The translations under genes were made by a program, and so were the position numbers. This document shows, one piece after another, positions 57,725 to 64,000 of a stretch of 64,000 nucleotides of DNA. The DNA is taken from positions 620,001-684,000 of the forward strand of contig NZ_JALBYQ010000001.1 of assembly GCF_022678625.1 (NCBI RefSeq), read 5' to 3'. The stretch is from Aliiroseovarius subalbicans. Lineage in GTDB: Bacteria; Pseudomonadota; Alphaproteobacteria; Rhodobacterales; Rhodobacteraceae. Under the pieces are notes generated by a model. The model did no database searches. It was not told the origin of the DNA and was given only the letters and a program-made list of their open reading frames with translations. How positions within the stretch are numbered: the stretch's first letter is position 1; each line of letters begins with the position of its first letter.

Positions 57725-58888
57725 ATGAACACCCACGTAAATCTCGACGATCTCGAAGTCGGTTACGACGTCCCTGCCCTGCCTGGGATGGACGAAGCAG
57801 ACATTCAGACACCCTGCCTTGTGCTGGACCTCGATGCGCTTGAGCGCAACATCAAGAAGATGGGCGACTATGCGAAGGCCCATGGCATGCGTCACCGCGT
57901 GCACGGCAAGATGCACAAGTCGGTTGATGTCGCAAAGCTGCAAGAGGAGCTCGGCGGCGCTTGCGGTGTCTGCTGTCAGAAAGTGTCGGAAGCAGAAGTG
58001 TTCGCACGCGGCGGCATCAAAGACGTGATGGTTTCCAACCAAGTCACCGATCCGCAGAAAATCGATCGCCTGGCCCGGATGCCGAAACTGGGCGTGCGCG
58101 TTTTGTGCTGTGTTGATGACCCAGAGAATATCAAAGATCTGTCTGCAGCCGCCGTCAAGCATGGCACCCAAATCGAAGCCTTGGTTGAGATCGATTGTGG
58201 CGCGGGCCGCTGTGGTGTGACCTCTACGCAAGACGTCGTGAATATCGCCAAAATGATCGACGCGGCTGAGGGTCTCAAGTTTGCTGGCATCCAAGCCTAT
58301 CAGGGGGCGATGCAGCACCTTGATCGCTACGAGGATCGCGCCGAAAAGACTGGCATCGCGATCAAAATGGTTGAAGACGCAATTGCGGGTCTCAAGGCCA
58401 ACGGTCTGGAATCCGACATCGTTGGTGGCGGCGGAACAGGCTCCTACTATTTCGAAAGCAATTCCAATGTGTTCAACGAACTCCAGTGTGGATCTTACGC
58501 GTTCATGGACGCTGACTACGGTCGTATCCTCGACAAAGACGGTAAGCGGATCGACGATGGCGAATGGGAGAACGCATTGTTCATCCTCACGTCCGTCATG
58601 AGCCACTCCAAAGCTGACAAAGCCATTGTGGATGCAGGCCTCAAGGCACAATCCGTCGACTCAGGCTTGCCTACGATTTTCGGGCGTGACGATGTCGAAT
58701 ACCTCAAATGTTCCGACGAACATGGAGTGGTCGGGGATCCCAAAGGTGCGCTGAAGGTAAACGACAAGCTCAAGCTGGTTCCGGGTCACTGCGATCCGAC
58801 CTGCAACGTGCACGACTGGTATGTCGGAGTTCGCGGCGGCAAGGTCGAGACTCTTTGGCCGGTCTCAGCCCGCGGGAAAGCGTTTTAA
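57725..58888 (+). CDS. bhcC: Beta-hydroxyaspartate aldolase BhcC
   Basis: BhcC joins glycine and glyoxylate to (2R,3S)-beta-hydroxyaspartate, the C-C bond-forming step. It is a fold type III D-threonine aldolase/DSD1-like enzyme of 387 residues. 'TPCLVLDLDALERNIKKM' starts the TIM barrel, PLP is held by K62 in 'HRVHGKMHKSVDVAKLQ', and 'LVEIDCGAGRCGV', 'GGGGTGSYYFESNSNVFNELQCGSYAFMDADY' form the phosphate and substrate site. The C-terminal 'PGHCDPTCNVHDWYVGVRGGKVE' carries His/Cys metal ligands (Mg/Mn). ATG 57725 has GGGAG 8 bases ahead. Confidence 0.93.
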   Translation: MNTHVNLDDLEVGYDVPALPGMDEADIQTPCLVLDLDALERNIKKMGDYAKAHGMRHRVHGKMHKSVDVAKLQEELGGACGVCCQKVSEAEVFARGGIKDVMVSNQVTDPQKIDRLARMPKLGVRVLCCVDDPENIKDLSAAAVKHGTQIEALVEIDCGAGRCGVTSTQDVVNIAKMIDAAEGLKFAGIQAYQGAMQHLDRYEDRAEKTGIAIKMVEDAIAGLKANGLESDIVGGGGTGSYYFESNSNVFNELQCGSYAFMDADYGRILDKDGKRIDDGEWENALFILTSVMSHSKADKAIVDAGLKAQSVDSGLPTIFGRDDVEYLKCSDEHGVVGDPKGALKVNDKLKLVPGHCDPTCNVHDWYVGVRGGKVETLWPVSARGKAF

Positions 58889-59066
58889 GCAAAAGGGAGC
58901 CTGGCGAGGAGGCTGGGCTAAGACGTCTATGTGCGGCGGCCCCCCTTGGTATGCACATGGGCGCACGATTTCTCGAGGCTGCTGATATCCGGTCGCCTCA
59001 GGCCAGTCCGTGCGCTTGCGTCCCTTCCGACAGCGCGCGCGGACCACTTTTATACAGGAGAACCCA
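58889..59066. other. Gap between bhcC and bhcD
   Basis: 178 bases without a credible gene. It includes a small hairpin (AGCCT 58898-58902 with AGGCT 58910-58914), just after bhcC, which may stabilise or attenuate the upstream transcript, and the bhcD ribosome site (AGGAG at 59057-59061). Confidence 0.5.
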
Positions 59067-60032
59067 ATGCTCATCGTTCCAGAACGCGAAATCGCGAACC
59101 TTATGACACGTGAGGCAGCGTTTGACGCTGTGGAGGGTGTTTTTGCCGCCATGGCGTCAAAGGACGCGTACAATTTCCCGGTTATTCGTGAGGCAATTGG
59201 TCATGAGGATGCACTCTACGGATTCAAAGGTGGGTTTGACAAAGCCGGAATGGCACTTGGCCTGAAGGCGGGTGGCTATTGGCCCAACAATCTTGAAAAG
59301 CGCGGGTTAATCAATCACCAGTCCACAGTTTTCCTGTTTGATCCGGACACCGGCATGGTTAAGGCGATGGTTGGCGGCAATCTGCTGACAGCATTGCGCA
59401 CAGCGGCGGCATCTTCCGTTTCGATCAAGCATCTGGCGCGAAAGGACGCGAAGGTCATGGGCATGGTGGGGGCAGGCCATCAGGCTACTTTCCAGTTGCG
59501 CGCCGCACTTGAACAGCGCCAATTCGAAAAAGTCATCGGCTGGAACTACCATCCGGAAATGCTGCCCAATATCGAAAAAATCGCAAACGAAGCCGGTGTG
59601 CCGTTCGAGGCCGTCGAGTTGGAGGGCATGACTGAGGCCGACGTCGTCATCTCGATCACCTCCACCTTTGCGCCAACCATCATGGCGAAACATATCGCAC
59701 CCGGAACACATATTGCCTGCATGGGGACTGATACCAAAGGCAAGCAAGAGGTCGAAGCGGCCCTTCTTGCGCACACAACGGTATTCACGGACGAAGTCGC
59801 CCAGTCCATCAGTATCGGCGAGGCGCAGCATGCGGTCGGTTCCGGATTGATTGCCGCGACCGATGTCCATGAGTTGGGCGCGGTCATCAATGGCACGCAC
59901 GCGGGCCGGACCTCTGACGATGAAATCACATTGTTTGATGGGACCGGCGTTGGCCTTCAGGATCTCGCAGTTGCCGCAAGTGTCGTCGACCTGGCAGTTA
60001 AACAAGGGGTTGCCTTGGACGTCGATTTCTAA
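59067..60032 (+). CDS. bhcD: Iminosuccinate reductase BhcD
   Basis: BhcD reduces iminosuccinate to L-aspartate with NADH, regenerating the amino donor for BhcA and closing the cycle. It belongs to the ornithine cyclodeaminase/mu-crystallin family and has 321 residues. 'GLKAGGYWPNNLEKRGLINHQSTVFLFDPDTGMVKAMVGGNLLTALRTAAASSVSIKHLA' is the substrate half, 'VMGMVGAGHQATFQLRAALE' is the Rossmann glycine loop, and 'DVVISITSTFAPTI', 'HIACMGTDTKGKQEVEAAL' complete the cofactor site. AGGAGA precedes ATG 59067. It follows bhcC after a 178-base gap on the same strand. Confidence 0.92.
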   Translation: MLIVPEREIANLMTREAAFDAVEGVFAAMASKDAYNFPVIREAIGHEDALYGFKGGFDKAGMALGLKAGGYWPNNLEKRGLINHQSTVFLFDPDTGMVKAMVGGNLLTALRTAAASSVSIKHLARKDAKVMGMVGAGHQATFQLRAALEQRQFEKVIGWNYHPEMLPNIEKIANEAGVPFEAVELEGMTEADVVISITSTFAPTIMAKHIAPGTHIACMGTDTKGKQEVEAALLAHTTVFTDEVAQSISIGEAQHAVGSGLIAATDVHELGAVINGTHAGRTSDDEITLFDGTGVGLQDLAVAASVVDLAVKQGVALDVDF

Positions 60033-60663
60033 GGCCATTCCCGGCCTCATATGATCCGATCGACGTTGAGACCCTGGTTGGGCGTCGATATGGTCTTGGA
60101 ATGTCCCGGGAAAGTCCATTTAACGGCGGTTTTGGGTTAGGGAAACACTCGGGGCCCAAGCCAGCAGGCGCGTGATGGAAGGCGAAGCTGTGCTCCTCAA
60201 GACGTTCACCGGACTCGATTGTTTTGTTGGTAAGCGCATTTGCCATGAATAAATGGGACGCCTGATCTTCCACAACGACCAACCCGGAACGGCCATTGTG
60301 GTGGCAACCGCGGCGACGATGCGCTGCATCTGGCAGGCAAAAGGCCTGAACCATCCGTGTCGTCGGCGTGGGTGCAGGTGCTGCTGAAATTTCATGTCAT
60401 ACGATGCTTCGGAAAATGGGCATTCCTGCTGCGAATACGGTGCTTTTTGACAAAGACGGTGTATTGCATCCCAGGCGCTCAGATCTCTGCCCCGAGCAAA
60501 TGGAATTGCCAATGATTTTGCCCGACCCCTTCAAATAGCCCACGCATCCTCCGCCTCTAAGTTGAAGTCCTGCAACAGAACGACCGTTGAATGTGTATGA
60601 ACACTCGACACATTGCCCTACCGGAAGGTATGACGGAATGGGAACAAGGGACAGCGTATCATT
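60033..60663. pseudogene. Region between bhcD and aroQ, probably decayed coding sequence
   Basis: Over 600 bases with no intact gene. Fragments look protein-like but are interrupted: plus strand 60404-60538 could encode 44 residues ('GIPAANTVLFDKDGVLHPRR' ... 'PDPFK'), and minus strand 60354 to 59998 holds a readable middle ('EEHSFAFHHAPAGLGPE'). Codon use lies between the bhc segment and the core genome. I read it as scar tissue at the right edge of an acquired segment, without naming the original genes. Confidence 0.35.
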
Positions 60664-61113
60664 ATGACCAAAATGCTCATACTGAATGGGCCGAACCTGA
60701 ACCTTCTGGGTCAGCGTCAGCCGGAAATCTATGGCACCACCACCCTAGCCGATATCGAAGATATGTGTCGCGCCAAGGCCGAGGCTTTAGGCGTCACGCT
60801 CACTTTTCTGCAGTCGAACGCCGAAGGCGCGCTGATCGATGCGATCCACGGCGCGCGTGGTGTTGAAAACGGGATAATCCTGAACGCCGGTGCCTACACG
60901 CACACCTCGGTGGCGCTGATGGATGCAATCGCTTCAGCCGAACTGCCTGTGGTCGAGCTGCACCTGTCCAATATTCACGCCCGGGAAGCTTTCCGCCACA
61001 AGAGCTTCATCGCGCCGGTCGCTGTAGGGCAGATCTGCGGCTTCGGCCCGGCCGGTTACCCGTTGGCGATCGACGCGCTCATGGCGCACCTGGGTCGTCT
61101 CGGGACGCCCTGA
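60664..61113 (+). CDS. aroQ: 3-dehydroquinate dehydratase, type II
   Basis: AroQ dehydrates 3-dehydroquinate in the shikimate pathway. The 149-residue enzyme shows 'LILNGPNLNLLGQRQPEIYG' with the catalytic Tyr, 'LQSNAEGALIDAIHGAR', 'ILNAGAYTHTSVALMDAI', and the catalytic His in 'ELHLSNIHAREAFRHKSFIA', then 'GQICGFGPAGYPLAIDAL'. Stop and luxR start overlap (TGATG). It returns to the high-GC core codon style. Confidence 0.96.
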   Translation: MTKMLILNGPNLNLLGQRQPEIYGTTTLADIEDMCRAKAEALGVTLTFLQSNAEGALIDAIHGARGVENGIILNAGAYTHTSVALMDAIASAELPVVELHLSNIHAREAFRHKSFIAPVAVGQICGFGPAGYPLAIDALMAHLGRLGTP

Positions 61114-61853
61114 TGCTGGATTTCCTCAAGTCTGTCTATGAAAGCGAAAACCTGGAAACGCTGTGGAACCTGCATTGTGACCACATGGCGCAATTCGGTT
61201 TTGATCGTCTGATCTATGGTTATACCCGTTTCATCACACCACAGCAGATCCATGGGCCGAAAGATGACAGCCTGTTTCTGCACAACGTGGACCCGGAACA
61301 TTTCCGCGCCTTCATCGAAAGCGAGTTGTATCACAATGCCCCGATGCTACGCTGGGCGCGCCACAACACCGGTGCGCAAAGCTGGTCCTGGGTAAACACG
61401 ATCCGGCACGATCTGACCCCAGAGGAACAAAGCGTTTTGCGCCTGAACAAGTCGCATGGGGTAAACGCGGGATACACCATCAGTTTCGCCGATGCCTCGT
61501 CGCGCGCGCGCGGCCTAATCAGTTTGGTGGCCCGCGAGGGGCTGACCCAAGCCGACGTTGATGCCCTGTGGAACACGCATGGTCGGGCATTCGAGGCGAT
61601 GAACAACGTGGTTCACCTCAAGATTATCTCCCTGCCCCACCATGAACACATGCCACGCCTATCCGAGCGTCAGCGCGAGGTGTTGGAGTGGGTTGCCGAT
61701 GGTAAGACGAACCAGGATATCGCCACCATTCTGGGCGTGAAAACCGCGACGATCGAAAAACACCTGCGCCTTGTTCGTGAAAAATTGGGTGTTGAAACGA
61801 CCGCTCAAGCTGTGCTGAAAGCGTCGTTCCAAAACCAGATCTTTACCATTTAG
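61113..61853 (+). CDS. LuxR-family regulator with autoinducer-binding-like domain
   Basis: A 246-residue protein with an N-terminal autoinducer-binding fold (about residues 15-165) and a C-terminal LuxR HTH ('LSERQREVLEWVADGKTNQDIATILGVKTATIEKHLRLVREKLGV', residues 183-228). At the position of the conserved Asp-Pro that contacts the AHL amide, it reads 'YHNAPMLRW', Ala in place of Asp, so an acyl-homoserine lactone ligand is doubtful. No luxI synthase is seen in the window; it would be a LuxR solo. It is translationally coupled to aroQ by a one-base overlap. Confidence 0.88.
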   Translation: MLDFLKSVYESENLETLWNLHCDHMAQFGFDRLIYGYTRFITPQQIHGPKDDSLFLHNVDPEHFRAFIESELYHNAPMLRWARHNTGAQSWSWVNTIRHDLTPEEQSVLRLNKSHGVNAGYTISFADASSRARGLISLVAREGLTQADVDALWNTHGRAFEAMNNVVHLKIISLPHHEHMPRLSERQREVLEWVADGKTNQDIATILGVKTATIEKHLRLVREKLGVETTAQAVLKASFQNQIFTI

Positions 61854-62113
61854 GCCAAAATTCTGCGCGGGCGATCATGGCGCTCCGGTATGGGAAACCT
61901 GACTTTCTAATATAACAAAATTCCGGCACGCTGGGGTTGTTCCGTGAGTGGTGGCATTAGCCTGGGAACATGGGCCGGGTTCCCTGCGATTTCAGGGGTC
62001 ATCCGGCCTGCCGGGCAACCGGTCGCTGGTGTGAAGGGCGTGTATTGGCCTTAAGCACCAGCAATTCCCTTCCTGTCGGGCAGGCACATTTGTCCCGTGT
62101 CTGTCCGGTTCAA

Positions 62114-62148
62114 GAAACGGCGCCTTGCATCCCCGCCGGCGCCGTTTC
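62114..62148. repeat. Perfect 11-bp inverted repeat in the luxR-tsf gap
   Basis: GAAACGGCGCC at 62114-62124 and GGCGCCGTTTC at 62138-62148 flank a 13-base loop. With no T-run on either side it may be a stabilising hairpin or part of a bidirectional terminator. Confidence 0.5.
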
Positions 62149-62176
62149 ACTTTAAAGAAGAGTGCAACCCCCTGTT

Positions 62177-62210
62177 ACAAAAAGAAAAAGGCGCCCGAAT
62201 GGACGCCTTT
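62177..62210 (-). terminator. Intrinsic terminator for rpsB-tsf
   Basis: On the minus strand AAAGGCGTCC and GGGCGCCTTT form a stem around ATTC, followed by a T-rich tail down to 62177. It lies 44 bases beyond the tsf stop. The rest of the 61854-62253 gap contains no gene that I can support. Confidence 0.75.
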
Positions 62211-62253
62211 CCTTTTGGCCGGGAACGTGGTCCCTGCCCCCTTGTTACAGGCC

Positions 62254-63132
62254 TTAGCTGCCAGCGACAGCAGCGGCGACTTCAGCTGCGAAGTCTTCTT
62301 CTTTCTTCTCGATGCCTTCGCCCACTTCCATCCGAATGAAACCGGTGATGGTGGCGCCAACCTCTTTCGCGGCGGCCTCGACCGTCAAGTCGGGGTTGAT
62401 CACGAAAGCCTGACCCAGAAGCGTGACTTCGGAAAGGAACTTCTTCATCCGGCCCTTGATCATGTTCTCGATGATGTTCTCAGGCTTGCCGCTTTCACGG
62501 GCCTGTTCGGTCAGGATCGAACGCTCTTTCTCAACCACGGCCGGGTCCAGGTCTGCTTCGCCCAGCGATGCGGGGCTCGCAGCAGCGATGTGCATCGCAA
62601 CCTGCTTACCGAAGGCTTCGTCGCCGCCGGTCATTGCGACCAGAACACCGATTTTGCCCATGCCGTTGGTGGCCGCGTTGTGCACATAGGTCACGACACT
62701 GTCACCTTCGATCGACGCCATACGGCGCAGCGACATGTTTTCGCCGATGGTGGCGATTTTGTCGGTCAGAACGGCTTCGACGGTCGAACCGGCCAAAGCG
62801 GCGGCCTTGAGGGCTTCAACGTCCGAAACGCTCAGAGCCGCAGTGGCGATTCCGCCAACCATGTCCTGGAAATCGGCATTCTTGGCGACGAAATCGGTTT
62901 CCGAGTTCACCTCAACCGCGACGCCCTTGCCACCGTCAACGGCGACGGCAACCAAGCCTTCAGCGGCGATGCGGCCGGATTTCTTGGCGGCTTTCGCCAG
63001 ACCTTTGGTGCGCAGCCAGTCAACGGCGGCTTCCATGTCGCCGTCGTTTTCGACCAGGGCTTTCTTGGCATCCATCATGCCAACGCCGGTGGATTCGCGC
63101 AGTTCTTTCACGAGTGCAGCTGTGATTGCCAT
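62254..63132 (-). CDS. tsf: Translation elongation factor Ts
   Basis: EF-Ts exchanges GDP on EF-Tu. The 292-residue protein begins '[44 protein letters not shown]', the N-terminal UBA-like domain and TDF-like region, followed by '[20 protein letters not shown]' and the coiled-coil/core '[21 protein letters not shown]'-type C-terminus. ATG 63132 has GGAGA upstream. It is downstream of rpsB on the same strand, the universal bacterial pairing. Confidence 0.97.
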   Translation of the reverse strand: MAITAALVKELRESTGVGMMDAKKALVENDGDMEAAVDWLRTKGLAKAAKKSGRIAAEGLVAVAVDGGKGVAVEVNSETDFVAKNADFQDMVGGIATAALSVSDVEALKAAALAGSTVEAVLTDKIATIGENMSLRRMASIEGDSVVTYVHNAATNGMGKIGVLVAMTGGDEAFGKQVAMHIAAASPASLGEADLDPAVVEKERSILTEQARESGKPENIIENMIKGRMKKFLSEVTLLGQAFVINPDLTVEAAAKEVGATITGFIRMEVGEGIEKKEEDFAAEVAAAVAGS

Positions 63133-63212
63133 ATCGGCTCTCCTTGCAAAAATCTGTGTGTCCGGGGGCAGGCGCCCTGCCCGCACCCCGAGATCAGTCT
63201 GTGACGCGAGGC

Positions 63213-64000
63213 TTACGCTTCGGCGGGAGCCTCCGCAGGTGCTTCGGCGGCAGCTTCTTCGGCTGGGGCTTCGACAGCCTCTTCCGTCATCGCTTCGTCC
63301 ATCTCACCCAGGTCGATGCCAGCAGCACCCATCTGAGCGGTCATGCCGTCCAGCGCCGCGCGGGCAGCCAGGTCGCAGTACAGCGCGATGGCGCGGGCCG
63401 CGTCGTCGTTGCCCGGGATGATGTAGTCGATGCCGTCGGGCGAGCAGTTGGTGTCAACCACGGCGACAACCGGGATGCCCAGCTTTTTCGCTTCGGCGAT
63501 GGCCAGGTCTTCCTTGTTCACGTCGATGACGAACAGAAGGTCCGGCGTGCCGCCCATTTCGGCGATACCGCCCAGCGATGCCTGCAGTTTCGCGTGCTCA
63601 CGCTCCATGCCCAGACGCTCTTTCTTGGTCAGGCCTTCGGCGCCGGTTTCCAGCGCGTCGTCGTATTGCTTCAGACGGTTGATCGACTGGGAAACGGTTT
63701 TCCAGTTGGTCAGCGTGCCACCCAACCAGCGGTGGTTCATGTAATACTGAGCCGACTTCTCAGCCGCATCAGCGATCGGGCCAGCGGCCTGACGCTTGGT
63801 GCCGACGAACAGCACGCGGCCGCCCTTGGCAACGGTTTCGCGGATCACGTTCAGCGCGGCGTCCAGCATGGGGACGGTCTGCGTCAGGTCCATGATGTGG
63901 ATGCCGTTGCGCTGGCCATAGATGAACTCGCCCATACGGGGGTTCCAGCGTTGCGTTTGGTGACCAAAGTGAACGCCAGCTTCCAGCAGCTGACGCAGAG
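63213..64000 (-). CDS. rpsB: 30S ribosomal protein S2, 5' end missing
   Basis: S2 binds the small subunit head/body junction and recruits S1. The frame is open to the right edge, so only the first several residues are outside. Visible blocks are '[22 protein letters not shown]', '[19 protein letters not shown]', '[10 protein letters not shown]', '[13 protein letters not shown]', '[53 protein letters not shown]'. The C-terminus is extended by about 30 Ala/Glu/Pro residues, common in Rhodobacteraceae. tsf follows after 80 bases. Confidence 0.97.
   Translation of the reverse strand, partial: LRQLLEAGVHFGHQTQRWNPRMGEFIYGQRNGIHIMDLTQTVPMLDAALNVIRETVAKGGRVLFVGTKRQAAGPIADAAEKSAQYYMNHRWLGGTLTNWKTVSQSINRLKQYDDALETGAEGLTKKERLGMEREHAKLQASLGGIAEMGGTPDLLFVIDVNKEDLAIAEAKKLGIPVVAVVDTNCSPDGIDYIIPGNDDAARAIALYCDLAARAALDGMTAQMGAAGIDLGEMDEAMTEEAVEAPAEEAAAEAPAEAPAEA

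Noticed and set aside
57227-58651. 474-codon minus-strand frame across bhcB/bhcC
   Set aside because: Antisense shadow of two well-supported enzymes; residues are characteristic of reverse-complement reading.
59067-60032. Ornithine cyclodeaminase (arginine catabolism)
   Set aside because: The family matches, but the neighbours are the other three cycle enzymes and no arginine or ornithine genes are near.

Overview
The window is chromosomal DNA of a Roseobacter-group Rhodobacteraceae (Alphaproteobacteria). This is inferred from the high-GC coding style, the adjacent sciP and ctrA genes, a cysteine-poor IscR-type regulator, a hybrid isc/suf operon containing YbjQ and Yip1 proteins, a non-pyrrolysine MttB homologue and a complete beta-hydroxyaspartate cycle cluster. 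No rRNA, tRNA, CRISPR array, insertion sequence or prophage was recognised. Both ends cut a gene: uppS on the left and rpsB on the right.

Layout. 1-10.2 kb is the conserved envelope cluster uppS-cdsA-dxr-rseP-(43-aa ORF)-bamA-skp-fabZ-lpxA-lpxI-lpxB, covering isoprenoid carrier, phospholipid, outer-membrane assembly and lipid A synthesis. 10.3-17.5 kb holds mnmA, the cell-cycle pair sciP/ctrA, and ligA-recG. After recG comes a 40-aa membrane peptide gene behind a LexA-type box. 17.5-31.5 kb is mostly housekeeping: an IscU-like scaffold, hisI, gluQ, trmFO, gyrA, ctaA and carboxypeptidase Taq, with several membrane proteins. 31.6-39.5 kb is the Fe-S operon iscR-nifS-like-sufB-(45-aa ORF)-ybjQ-sufC-sufD-yip1-yip1-sufS. 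39.5-53.7 kb is a mixed region: TetR/PPK2, MetA of the acetyl type, an uncharacterised ATPase, two EamA exporters, an acyl-CoA ligase, a secreted polysaccharide-lyase-like protein, guaA, and an MttB homologue followed by DUF6477 and DUF6456 genes.

54.2-60.6 kb stands out by visibly lower GC and by non-coding or decayed flanks. It carries an IclR regulator divergent from four genes whose order and families match bhcR-bhcABCD. These encode the beta-hydroxyaspartate cycle, which turns two glyoxylate into oxaloacetate without carbon loss. The window closes with aroQ, a LuxR-type regulator and the translation pair rpsB-tsf.

The most interesting items are the bhc cluster and its candidate operator, the putative SOS-induced small membrane peptide, the Fe-S operon with a regulator lacking the cysteine triad and AT-rich patches inside both cysteine desulfurase genes, and several short ORFs or perfect inverted repeats that a standard annotation would probably miss. 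All family assignments come from reading motifs; no database search was run.
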